Below, piece after piece: positions 9,419-16,748 of a DNA stretch of 64,000 nucleotides (the stretch's first letter is position 1; each line of letters begins with the position of its first letter). The notes under the pieces were generated by a model. That model saw only the letters and a program-made list of their open reading frames with translations. It was not told the origin of the DNA and searched no databases. Made by a program: the position numbers and the translations under genes. Location: NCBI RefSeq assembly GCF_018070025.1, contig NZ_JAGPYQ010000001.1, positions 8,122,001 to 8,186,000 on the forward strand, given 5' to 3'. This DNA is from Streptomyces liliiviolaceus. Lineage in GTDB: Bacteria > Actinomycetota > Actinomycetes > Streptomycetales > Streptomycetaceae.

Positions 9419-9976
9419 ATGTTGCGCGGCATCGACGTAAGTGCCTACCAGTCGTCCTCGTACAGCACCGAGGGCCTGTCCTTCGTCTTCGTCAAGGCCA
9501 CGGAAGGCCGGACGTACGTCAACCCGAAGCTGAGCGCGCAGACGAAGCGGGCCAGGGACGCCGGCTGCGTGGTGGGTTTCTACCACTTCCTGTGGCCCGG
9601 CAACCTCACGGCGCAGGCCGAGTACTTCGTCAGCAAGGCCCCGGAGAAGGCCGGCGACATCCTCGCCGTGGACTGGGAGACGACGGGCGAGGGAACCCAC
9701 GCCAGCAACGCGGAGAAGGACCGCTTCATCCGCAAGGTGAGGGAGTTGCGACCGAACAACAGGGTCATCCTCTATTGCAACCGGAGCTACTGGTTGAACG
9801 TCGACGACACGTCCTACGCCGGTGACGGCCTCTGGATCGCGGACTACGTGACGGCGGGCAAGCCCCGTATCCAGGCCAAGTGGCGCTTCCACCAGTACAC
9901 GGACGACCCGCTGGACAAGAACGTCGCGGATTTCTCCAGCAAGGCCGCCCTGCGCGAATGGGCCGAGGACGCCTGA
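9419..9976 (+). CDS. Glycoside hydrolase family 25 muramidase, no signal peptide
   Basis: 185-residue protein that is essentially one GH25 (Chalaropsis-type lysozyme) domain, which hydrolyses N-acetylmuramyl-beta-1,4-GlcNAc bonds of peptidoglycan. The N-terminal catalytic-site strand GIDVSAYQ, the substrate-groove motif FVFVKATEG, VGFYHFLWPG and the acid motif AVDWETTG (the family DxE) are present, as is the terminal WRFHQYTDDP. AAGGAG precedes the ATG at optimal spacing. The catalytic domain starts at residue 2 with no signal peptide, unlike most secreted streptomycete GH25 enzymes. It may act inside the cell, leave by a non-Sec route, or be released on lysis. Confidence 0.87.
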   Translation: MLRGIDVSAYQSSSYSTEGLSFVFVKATEGRTYVNPKLSAQTKRARDAGCVVGFYHFLWPGNLTAQAEYFVSKAPEKAGDILAVDWETTGEGTHASNAEKDRFIRKVRELRPNNRVILYCNRSYWLNVDDTSYAGDGLWIADYVTAGKPRIQAKWRFHQYTDDPLDKNVADFSSKAALREWAEDA

Positions 9977-10049
9977 CAGGTGGACTCCCCCCGTGAACGG
10001 CGAGACGCTCGACGGAGCCGGATGCCGAGTGCCGGATACGGGGGGCGCG

Positions 10050-10922
10050 ATGCGAAGGGCGAAAGGACGATGGCGGGCCGCCGCCGCTGTCGCCGCCGCC
10101 GTCACGGTACTGGTGACGCCGTCCGGCCCGTCGGTGGACCGGGCGCCGCGAGCGGCCCCCGTGGCGGCCGTTCCAGGACTGGTCAGAGTGCCTTCCGGAC
10201 CGACTCCGGACAACTCGGAGCCGCGCAAGAGCAGAAGGGCTCAGTGTCCCGCGGGTCACCGGGTGGTCGGCGGCGGCGGGTGGGCCTTCGACCACGGTCA
10301 CGGCGTCGTGGCGCTGACCGGGGCGGAACCCGGGCGCGACCTCCTGCTGCAGCGTGACTATTTCCGGGCCACGGCCAGTGAGCCGGGCACCGGGTTCACC
10401 GCGGGGTGGTGGCTGGAGGCGTACGCGCTCTGTGCGCCCGCCGCCTCCCTGCCCGGCTACCAGCAGGTCTCCGCGTTCGCCTCGGACATCGGTTTCGCGA
10501 CCGCGCGGGTCAGGTGCCCGGCGGGCAAGCGCGTGATCGGCACCGGGGCCGCCGCGTTCCCCGATCTCCACGCGGGCCTGCAACTGTTCCGGTCGACCGG
10601 AGCGCGCGATGCCGCGATGGCCACGGTCCGTGCCCGGGGGGACCATCCCGGGATGATCCGGGTGCGCGTTCTCGGCATCTGCACCACGAATCACGCCGTC
10701 GTCGTGGCCACGGTGCGGAACCTGGACGACGCCGCCGCCGCGTGTCCGTCCGGAACGCGGGTGCACGGCGTCGGCGGCGGGGGCAGTCCCGCCGACTCCG
10801 GGAACTCCTTCCTCCAAGAGGTGTATCCGCCCTCCCAGCTCGACCGGGCGAGCACCTCCATGACCGCGGCGCCCGACCGGGGGATGGTGTCGCAGGCGAT
10901 CTGCGTCGGCGGAACGAGCTGA
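10050..10922 (+). CDS. Secreted protein with three CPxG-type cysteine modules
   Basis: 290 residues from ATG 10050 (GGGGGG precedes it); a GTG at 9993 would add 19 residues before an otherwise normal signal sequence. The N terminus (RRAKGRWRAAAAVAAAVTVLV) is a signal peptide or anchor. The rest is an internal triplication. Each roughly 80-residue unit starts with a Cys motif (CPAGHRVVGGG, CPAGKRVIGTG, CPSGTRVHGVG) and ends with another cysteine (ALCAP, GICTT, AICVG), suggesting one disulfide per unit. The family was not recognised and no catalytic motif is seen. It lies 73 bases after the GH25 gene on the same strand. Confidence 0.7.
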   Translation: MRRAKGRWRAAAAVAAAVTVLVTPSGPSVDRAPRAAPVAAVPGLVRVPSGPTPDNSEPRKSRRAQCPAGHRVVGGGGWAFDHGHGVVALTGAEPGRDLLLQRDYFRATASEPGTGFTAGWWLEAYALCAPAASLPGYQQVSAFASDIGFATARVRCPAGKRVIGTGAAAFPDLHAGLQLFRSTGARDAAMATVRARGDHPGMIRVRVLGICTTNHAVVVATVRNLDDAAAACPSGTRVHGVGGGGSPADSGNSFLQEVYPPSQLDRASTSMTAAPDRGMVSQAICVGGTS

Positions 10923-11030
10923 GAGAGCCGGGAGGAGCCGGGTGAGCTGGGAGACGGGATGCTCGGGCCCGCCCGTAGGCTCTGTCCTGCGGTTCGACGG
11001 CAACCGTGAGGACGAGGGGAGCTGCACAGC

Positions 11031-11573
11031 ATGGGTGGGAGTGTCGCTGCGGTGAGCAGCAACGGTGTGTACTCGTTCACCAAGCCGAACCGCGCGAGCA
11101 TCATGCTGCTCGCGGGGCTCGGGGTCGAGGGTGATGTGCATGCGGGGGTGACCGTCAAGCACCGGTTCCGGATGCGGAAGGATCCCACGCAGCCGAATCT
11201 GCGGCAGGTGCACCTGATCCACGAGGAGCTGTTCGACGAGGTCCGGGGAGCCGGGTTCGAGGTCGCGGCCGGGGAGCTCGGGGAGAACGTCACCACCCGG
11301 GGCATCGATCTGCTGGGGCTGCCGGCCGGGACCCTGCTGCGGCTCGGGGACGAGGCCGTGGTGGAGGTCACCGGGCTGCGCAATCCGTGCGCGCAGATCG
11401 ACACCTTCCAGAAGGGGCTCATGAAGCAGGTCGTCGGGCGGGGCGAGGACGGCAGGGCCCGGTTCCGGTCCGGGATCATGAGTGTGGTCGTCGCGGGTGG
11501 CGTGGTGCGGCCCGGGGACCCCGTGGAGGTCGAACTGCCGGCCGGGCCGCACCTGCCGCTGGAGATCGTCTGA
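11031..11573 (+). CDS. MOSC domain protein
   Basis: 180-residue single-domain MOSC protein. The domain, named after the molybdenum cofactor sulfurase C terminus, is thought to carry sulfur on a conserved cysteine for metallo-sulfur chemistry. That residue is in TGLRNPCAQID. Other hallmarks are GLGVEGDVHAG, the strand motif LRQVHLIHEELFDEV and AGELGENVTTRGIDLLGLPAGTLLRLG. No signal peptide. GAGGGGAG precedes ATG 11031. The gene converges on the reductase gene with only 15 bases between stops. The partner enzyme is unknown. Confidence 0.88.
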   Translation: MGGSVAAVSSNGVYSFTKPNRASIMLLAGLGVEGDVHAGVTVKHRFRMRKDPTQPNLRQVHLIHEELFDEVRGAGFEVAAGELGENVTTRGIDLLGLPAGTLLRLGDEAVVEVTGLRNPCAQIDTFQKGLMKQVVGRGEDGRARFRSGIMSVVVAGGVVRPGDPVEVELPAGPHLPLEIV

Positions 11574-11588
11574 GCGGGGGCGGAGCAG

Positions 11589-12248
11589 TTACGCGGTGAA
11601 GTCCGGGGTGCGTTCCCTGGACGCCGCGGCCAGGGCCTTCGTCACCGCGTCCACGCCCTCCTGGAGGCCGTAGACGGGGGTGGCGGGCTGCTGGCGCCAG
11701 GAGTCGTCGAGGCCGCCCGCGTCCACGGTGTCGAAGCCGAGTTCGTCGATGAGGGCGCGTACGACCTGCTTGGCGGTCGCGTCGTCGGCCGCCACCGGGA
11801 GGGCGATGCGGTCGGGGGCGCCGGCCGGGCGGGGGCGGTCCAGGATGTCCTGCGCGTACGTGCCGTTGAAGGCCTTGACGACCGTGTGACCGAGGTGCTG
11901 TGCCGTCCAGCGGGATTCCGTCAGCCCCTCGTCCAGGATCGCGGCGATCCTGCCGTCCCGCTGCGGGTAGTAGTTGCCGGTGTCGATGACGGTCACCCCG
12001 TCGGCAGCCTGGTCCAGCAGTCCGGACGGCAGGTCGGGGATGGCCTTCAGGGGGATCGTGACGACGACGACCTCGGCGCCCCGGGGAGCCTCCTCGACGC
12101 TGACGGGGGTGGCTCCGGTCTCCTCCGCCAGCGCGGTGAGCGTCTGCGGGCCGCGGGAGTTGGCGACGTACACGTCGTGCCCGAGCGCGGTGAGGCGGCG
12201 GGTGAGGTTGCCGCCGATGTTCCCTGCTCCGATGATGCCGATCTTCAT
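11589..12248 (-). CDS. NADPH-dependent F420 reductase-like oxidoreductase
   Basis: 219-residue Rossmann protein from ATG 12248. The nucleotide-binding loop GIIGAGNIGGNLTRRL opens the protein, followed by YVANSRGPQTL (the NADP phosphate-binding Ser/Arg pair) and VVVTIPLKAIPDLP. This arrangement belongs to the F420-dependent NADP oxidoreductase family (PF03807). Many members in this genus have lost or never had F420 activity, so the substrate is uncertain. The frame is open upstream of this ATG, but GATG after an Rossmann-proximal purine run fits the usual family start. No operon partner. Confidence 0.82.
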   Translation of the reverse strand: MKIGIIGAGNIGGNLTRRLTALGHDVYVANSRGPQTLTALAEETGATPVSVEEAPRGAEVVVVTIPLKAIPDLPSGLLDQAADGVTVIDTGNYYPQRDGRIAAILDEGLTESRWTAQHLGHTVVKAFNGTYAQDILDRPRPAGAPDRIALPVAADDATAKQVVRALIDELGFDTVDAGGLDDSWRQQPATPVYGLQEGVDAVTKALAAASRERTPDFTA

Positions 12249-12352
12249 GGGGGCTCGCCCTTCGAGGGGGTGGGTGACTCCTGGCGCGATATACCAACCC
12301 GGGTTCATACCGGGCTATTCCGAGCCCCACTCGGATGGACGAACACGACAAA

Positions 12353-12383
12353 GGGGCGCCCACCCTGAACCGGTGGGCGCCCC
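12353..12383 (-). terminator. Perfect 12-bp terminator hairpin
   Basis: GGGGCGCCCACC (12353-12364) pairs perfectly with GGTGGGCGCCCC (12372-12383) across a 7-base loop; on the minus strand it is followed by TTTGTCGTG. It lies 11 bases beyond the stop of the EF-hand gene. Confidence 0.8.
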
Positions 12384-12394
12384 TGTCGCTCGGG

Positions 12395-12607
12395 TCACTT
12401 GTTGATGTGGGCCCAGAACTCGTCGAACGAGAGCAGCTTGTCGCCGTTGAGGTCCTGGGCGGCGATGACGGCCTCGGCCACCGACTCCGTGACGTTCCAG
12501 TCCCCGCCCTGGGCCAGGGCCTTCTTGAACTCGGCGGCGGTGATGTAGCCGTCCCCGTCCACGTCGATGCGCTCGAACGCCTTGCGTGCTTCCTCGATGT
12601 CCGCCAC
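12395..12607 (-). CDS. Two-EF-hand calcium-binding protein
   Basis: 70-residue acidic protein from GTG 12607 with AAGGGG upstream. Two canonical 12-residue calcium loops are complete: DVDGDGYITAAE (residues 15-26) and DLNGDKLLSFDE (residues 52-63). Positions 1, 3, 5, 9 and 12 carry oxygen ligands in both. The protein is just one EF-hand pair, like the small Cab calcium-binding proteins described in S. coelicolor, which buffer or sense calcium during development. No signal peptide is present, so it should be cytoplasmic. It ends in its own strong terminator and appears monocistronic. Confidence 0.92.
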   Translation of the reverse strand: MADIEEARKAFERIDVDGDGYITAAEFKKALAQGGDWNVTESVAEAVIAAQDLNGDKLLSFDEFWAHINK

Positions 12608-12696
12608 CGGACCCGCCCCTTCGTGGTGCTTCACTGACGAGGTCAGATTAACGTTCCGCTCCGGCGCGCGACGCGGCGACCACCCGGGCGCCGGAG

Positions 12697-13311
12697 TCAG
12701 TGCCAGGGCTCGTAGTGCGGGTTGCTCTCGCAGTCGCTCATGATCTCGGTCTTGGTCTTCTTGTCGACGGGGCAGACGCCGATGATGTACTGCCGCGCGA
12801 TACCGCCCGGGAAGGCGACCTCGACCTGGTCGGCCCACCTGTGGGTGTCGCCGATGGTCTTGTTGACGTCCACGCCGCCCGGGGCGTCGATGTAGTAGTT
12901 GTAGCCGCTCTTCCACCACGTCTTGTAGAGGTCGTGGTCGTAGCTCGTGGAGACGTACGGGGAGGGCTGGTTGACCAGGACGTACTGCTCGATGTCGTAC
13001 TGGCCGTCGATGACGTCCTTCGGCAGGAAGCCCTGCTCGAAGACGACGGCCGGGCCGCGGCCGTCACTGCGGTAGAGCGTGCCGCAGCTGGTGCGCCAGG
13101 CGGGGTCCGGGGTGATGCGGTCGACGTCCACGCGGTGGTCGGCTGCGGCGTGGACGGGGTCCGCGAACTGGGGGCAGGCGGGGGCGGCTGCCGCCTTCGC
13201 CGTGGGCTTGGTGGGGGTCTGTGCGGGGGGTGTCGCGGCGGATGTCGTGAGGACTGCGGTCAGGGTGAAGGCGAGGGTGGCTGCGTGGCGCTTCCAGCGG
13301 GGTGTGATCAT
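12697..13311 (-). CDS. Secreted guanine-specific mono-ADP-ribosyltransferase (ScARP/Scabin-like)
   Basis: 204 residues: signal peptide (KRHAATLAFTLTAVLTTSAATPPA), a Thr/Pro/Ala linker and an ADP-ribosyltransferase domain of the pierisin-like DNA-targeting group. All R-S-E class residues are visible: NAD-binding Arg81 in GTLYRSDGRGP, the STS motif at 121-123 in SPYVSTSYDHD, and the ARTT-loop Q162-x-E164 in WADQVEVAFPGG. These lie at a constant offset of about four from the residues I recall for Scabin. ScARP (SCO5461) transfers ADP-ribose from NAD to guanine bases or nucleosides, and disrupting its gene reportedly alters development and antibiotic production. No antitoxin-like partner is adjacent. 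ATG 13311 lacks a strong ribosome site, but the start fits the signal peptide. Confidence 0.9.
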   Translation of the reverse strand: MITPRWKRHAATLAFTLTAVLTTSAATPPAQTPTKPTAKAAAAPACPQFADPVHAAADHRVDVDRITPDPAWRTSCGTLYRSDGRGPAVVFEQGFLPKDVIDGQYDIEQYVLVNQPSPYVSTSYDHDLYKTWWKSGYNYYIDAPGGVDVNKTIGDTHRWADQVEVAFPGGIARQYIIGVCPVDKKTKTEIMSDCESNPHYEPWH

Positions 13312-13481
13312 GGGAGCACGATCTCGGTGGGGTCTGCGGCGGGGGTGGACCCTCACTCGTATGGCGGCGTGTCCCTGGGCGGGGTTGCCGCGGGGACCTT
13401 TTTCGCCCCCGCCGCCCCTACCCGTTCCCGTCCACGCATGGGGGCTGCGCCCCCTCGCCCCCCTTGTCGCGCTTCGCGCTC

Positions 13482-13539
13482 GTCCTCAAACGCCGGACGG
13501 GCTGAAAGATGTCTTTCAGCCCGTCCGGCGTTTGAGGAC
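13482..13539. repeat. Perfect 28-bp inverted repeat (cruciform/terminator)
   Basis: Arms 13482-13509 and 13512-13539 are perfect complements with only TG between them. The arm begins GTCCTCAAACGCCGGACGGG. Weaker outer symmetry extends into flanking G/C-rich sequence (GGGCTGCGCCCCC against GGGGGCAGCGCCCCC). This hairpin type is a common intergenic element in Streptomyces and is usually taken as a terminator. It lies between two minus-strand genes, downstream of the ATPase gene (stop 13608). Confidence 0.85.
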
Positions 13540-13607
13540 CGGGGGTTCGGGGGCAGCGCCCCCGAGTCAGTGACGGGAAGGGTAGGGGCGGCGGGGGCGA
13601 GAAACCC

Positions 13608-14111
13608 CTAGCGGTCCGCCACCCTCATCTCGAACCATGTCGTCTTGCCGCGTGGGAGGAGGTCGACTCCCCAGCGGTCGGACAGTTTGTCCACGAGGAA
13701 CAGGCCCCGGCCGCTGACGTCCGTGTCCTGGACCGGCATCAGACAGGGCAGCCCCCGCGAGGGATCGCGGACCTCGACGCGGATCCATCCGCGCCGGCGC
13801 CGCATGCGAAGCCCGAAGACCCGCGCCCCCGTGTGCCGCACGGCATTGCCCACGAGTTCCGACACCAGTAACACGGCGTCCTCGGTCATCTTCGGCGAGA
13901 GCCCCCACTGGCGGAGCACCACGACCTGGGTGAGCCGGCGCGCCGTGGCGGCGGACTCCGGCCGGGACGGCAGCGGCACCTCCGCCTCGGTGGGGTTGCC
14001 GAACAGTTCCAGCGCCTTCAGCGCGTGTTCGTCCTCGACAGCAGGCGACCAGCGCGCCGCGGTCGCGCTCCCGTGCCGCCGCGGCTGTTCGATGCCCTCC
14101 AGCCCCGCCAT
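13608..14111 (-). CDS. GHKL ATP-binding protein (RsbW-like anti-sigma/serine kinase type)
   Basis: 167-residue soluble protein with an HATPase_c_2 fold. The N box ELVGNAVRHTG, a G1-like segment EVRDPSRGLP and the G2 box SGRGLFLVDKLSDRWGV are intact, which predicts ATP binding. Streptomyces encode many such stand-alone RsbW/SpoIIAB-like proteins that may bind sigma factors or phosphorylate anti-anti-sigma partners. No sigma factor or antagonist gene is adjacent, so the partner is unknown. ATG 14111 follows a GGGGG run. A 15-bp dyad (GGAAC-N5-GTTCC) at 14172-14186 lies upstream. Confidence 0.85.
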   Translation of the reverse strand: MAGLEGIEQPRRHGSATAARWSPAVEDEHALKALELFGNPTEAEVPLPSRPESAATARRLTQVVVLRQWGLSPKMTEDAVLLVSELVGNAVRHTGARVFGLRMRRRRGWIRVEVRDPSRGLPCLMPVQDTDVSGRGLFLVDKLSDRWGVDLLPRGKTTWFEMRVADR

Positions 14112-14414
14112 GCCCCCATCATGACCCCCGAAGGGGCTTCTGCGGGGGTGTTCCGGAGGAATACGCCCCCCGGAACCCATTGTTCCGCATCATCCGATTG
14201 ACATATGCCATCGGCATCACAGTGGCCTATGGACCCCATCTGGCCTGCGCGGACAGGGGCGTTCGGGGCAATCGCCCGCGCTCCCCCGCAAGGAAGCCTT
14301 AAGCCTGCCTTAAGGGTCCGATAAGCCGTCCGCCGAGCCGAATCTCCACGCGCACGGGTGATACATCGCGTCAACAGCAAGTGGACCGGCGGCAGTTTTC
14401 CAACTTCTTTCGCG
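14112..14414. other. Intergenic region between ATPase and enoyl-CoA hydratase genes
   Basis: No gene is credible here. It holds the dyad GGAAC-N5-GTTCC (14172-14186), a candidate operator for the ATPase gene, and two close CTTAAG hexamers at about 14296-14312 that may form a weak terminator for the hydratase gene. A TTGACA at 14198 lies on the plus strand with no matching -10 and no downstream gene. Confidence 0.4.
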
Positions 14415-15182
14415 TCAGCGGAACTTCGCCTTGCCCGGGCCCTCCTCGACGAAGCTCCGCATCCCCGACTCCCGGTCCTCCGTCGCGAACAGGCCCGCGA
14501 ACCAGGTGCGTTCGACCGCGAGTCCGGTCTCGATGTCCGTCTCCAGGCCGACGTCGACGGACTCCTTGGCCGCGCGCAGCGCGAGCGCCGGTCCCTGGGC
14601 GAGTTTCGCGGCCCAGGCGTGCGCCTCGGTGTACACGTCGGCGGCCGGTACGACCTTGTCCACCAGGCCGAGCGTCAGGGCCTCGTCGGCCTTGACCATG
14701 CGGCCGGTGAAGATGAGGTCCTTCGCGCGGGAGGGGCCGATCAGCCGGGACAGGCGCTGGGTGCCGCCGGCGCCCGGGATCAGACCGAGGAGGATCTCGG
14801 GCTGGCCCAGCTTGGCGTTGTCCCCGGCGATCCTGTAGTCGGCGCACAGCGCCAGTTCGCAGCCGCCGCCCAGCGCGTAGCCGGTGACCGCGGCGACGAC
14901 CGGCTTGGGGATGCGGGTCACGGCGGTGAAGGAGTCCTGGAGGGCCCGGGAGCGTACGACCATGGCCGCGTGGTCCATGGCCTGCATCTCCTTGATGTCC
15001 GCGCCCGCCGCGAACACCTTCTCGCCGCCGTAGAGGATGACGGCCCGTACGTCCTCGCGGCGGGTGGCCTCCTCGGCGAGTTCCTTGAGCCGGTCCTGTG
15101 TGGCGACGTCCAGCGCGTTCATGGGCGGACGGTCGAGGCGGATCGTGCCGACACCTTCGGCGACTTCGAGATGCACAGTCAT
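14415..15182 (-). CDS. Enoyl-CoA hydratase/isomerase family protein
   Basis: 255 residues, the normal crotonase length, from ATG 15182. It should hydrate trans-2-enoyl-CoA thioesters during fatty-acid or amino-acid catabolism. Seen in order: the CoA-binding/oxyanion segment FAAGADIKEM, the second oxyanion segment TGYALGGGCELALCADYRIA and the catalytic loop LGQPEILLGLIPGAGGTQRLSRLIG, where both hydratase-type Glu/Gly positions are kept. The C-terminal AKESVDVGLETDIETGLAVERTWFAGLF helix and final GPGKAKF are typical. It stands alone, so its physiological substrate cannot be assigned. Confidence 0.92.
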   Translation of the reverse strand: MTVHLEVAEGVGTIRLDRPPMNALDVATQDRLKELAEEATRREDVRAVILYGGEKVFAAGADIKEMQAMDHAAMVVRSRALQDSFTAVTRIPKPVVAAVTGYALGGGCELALCADYRIAGDNAKLGQPEILLGLIPGAGGTQRLSRLIGPSRAKDLIFTGRMVKADEALTLGLVDKVVPAADVYTEAHAWAAKLAQGPALALRAAKESVDVGLETDIETGLAVERTWFAGLFATEDRESGMRSFVEEGPGKAKFR

Positions 15183-15251
15183 GAGGGCACCGTATCGGGG
15201 GGTCCGGGGGGTCGTCCCCCGGGGAGGACGCAGCACGAAGGCCAACGGCAA

Positions 15252-15293
15252 CGGCCCCGGTGTGCTCCGTCACAGCGGAGCGCACCGGGGCCG
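15252..15293 (-). terminator. Terminator hairpin downstream of the L,D-transpeptidase gene
   Basis: An 18-bp stem (15252-15269 with 15276-15293, one G-U pair, core GGCCCCGGTG) and a 6-base loop lie 27 bases beyond the transpeptidase stop on the minus strand. It probably separates that transcript from the hydratase gene. Confidence 0.75.
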
Positions 15294-15320
15294 TACGGCG
15301 TCAGCGAGCGGGGCGGCGGG

Positions 15321-16568
15321 TCAGGCCGTCCACTTCTCCCACGACATGTTCCAGCCGTTGAGGCCGTTGTCCGGGTCGATGATCCGGTCGTTGGAGTTCT
15401 TCACGATCACGACGTCGCCGACGATCGAGCGGTCGAAGAACCACGCGGCCGGGGCTCCCCGGTCACCGCCGCCGCGCTGGTCGCGCAGGCCTATGCAGCC
15501 GTGGCTGGCGTTGTAGTTGCCGAAGGCGTCGCCGCCCCAGTAGTTGCCGTGGATGAACGTGCCCGAGTTGGACAGGCGCATCGCGTCCGGCACGTCCTTG
15601 ATGTCGTACTCGCCGCCGTAGCCGACCGTCTCGCCGTTCATACGGGTCACCCGGAGGCGCTCGCTGATGACCATCTGGCCGTTCCAGGTCTCGTAACCCG
15701 CCTTGCCGGTCGTGACCGGGATGGTCTTGATGACCTTGCCGTCGCGCTTGACGGTCATCTTCTTGGTCTTGACGTCGACGGTGGAGACCTGGCTGCGGCC
15801 GATCGTGAACTTCACGGTCTTGGCCTGCTCGCCGTAGACACCGGGCCGGCCCTCGACACCGTCGAGGTTCAGGGTGACGGTGACCTTCGTACCGGACTTC
15901 CAGTACTCCTCGGGGCGGAAGTCGAGGCGGTCGTTGCCGAACCAGTGGCCCTCGACGTCGACCGCGGGCTCGGTCTTGATCTTGATGGCCTTCTCGATGT
16001 CCTCGGGGTGCGTGATGCCCCGGGTGAAGCGCACCGAGAAGGGCATCCCGACGCCGACCTTGGAACCGTCCTCGGGCGTGAAGATGCCGACGAACGTGTT
16101 CTTCGGGGTCAGCGTGGTGAACGCGGACTCCTCGGCGGCCTCACGGCCCTCGGAGTCCTTCGCCACCGCGTGGACCTTGTACTTGGTCGAGGCCGCGAGG
16201 TGGGCGGCGGGCGTCCAGCTGGCGCCCCCGCCGGTGATCTTCCCCTCGACCGGGTTGCCCTTGGTGTCCTCGACCTTCACCTCGGTCAGTTTGCCCTTGG
16301 CCGCCGTCACCTTGAGCGCGCCGCTGGTCTTGACGGCGTCGGCGCCGTCCTTCGGCGCGATGGTCACGACCGCCTGCGAGACCTTGGTGTCCGCCTGGCT
16401 GGAATCCTTGCCCTTGTCCTTGTCCCCGCCGGACCCGGAGTCCGAGTCCCCTCCTCCGCCGCACGCGGTCACGAGAAGCAGCAGCACCCCCAGCACAAGT
16501 GCCAGGGCTCCCTTGCCGTTCCGTGTCCGCGCGCCAACCGACGCCCCCGATATCGGTCGCCCGTTCAA
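15321..16568 (-). CDS. L,D-transpeptidase lipoprotein (Ig-like plus YkuD domains), first copy
   Basis: 415 residues starting at TTG 16568, supported by GAGGGGAG nine bases upstream. The signal ends in a lipobox (LLLLVTAC) and a Gly/Ser/Asp/Lys linker, so it should be tethered outside the membrane. Two Ig-like domains (about 60-250) precede a YkuD catalytic domain with IHGNYWGGDAFGNYN and ASHGCIGLRD (catalytic Cys near 357). The C-terminal DPDNGLNGWNMSWEKW tail is typical of actinobacterial Ldt enzymes of the LdtMt2 type. These make 3-3 crosslinks in peptidoglycan and resist most penicillins. A paralogue lies just upstream. Confidence 0.93.
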   Translation of the reverse strand: MNGRPISGASVGARTRNGKGALALVLGVLLLLVTACGGGGDSDSGSGGDKDKGKDSSQADTKVSQAVVTIAPKDGADAVKTSGALKVTAAKGKLTEVKVEDTKGNPVEGKITGGGASWTPAAHLAASTKYKVHAVAKDSEGREAAEESAFTTLTPKNTFVGIFTPEDGSKVGVGMPFSVRFTRGITHPEDIEKAIKIKTEPAVDVEGHWFGNDRLDFRPEEYWKSGTKVTVTLNLDGVEGRPGVYGEQAKTVKFTIGRSQVSTVDVKTKKMTVKRDGKVIKTIPVTTGKAGYETWNGQMVISERLRVTRMNGETVGYGGEYDIKDVPDAMRLSNSGTFIHGNYWGGDAFGNYNASHGCIGLRDQRGGGDRGAPAAWFFDRSIVGDVVIVKNSNDRIIDPDNGLNGWNMSWEKWTA

Positions 16569-16748
16569 GTTCGTTCTCCCCTCGCACGGCCTGTTCAGGC
16601 CCGTACTACGGCGCGTTCACGCGCACGCATCGCGCTAATTAATCACACTGCCAGGAGAGATGACCTCCCGGGAATGTCACCGTTCAGTCCCAACTGCTGG
16701 AGCCGGGAGCGCGATGGGGGCCTTTCCTGTGCGTACCCCTATGTCGGT

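Noticed and set aside
14198..14226. TTGACA as a plus-strand promoter
   Set aside because: No -10 at the correct spacing and no plus-strand gene downstream.
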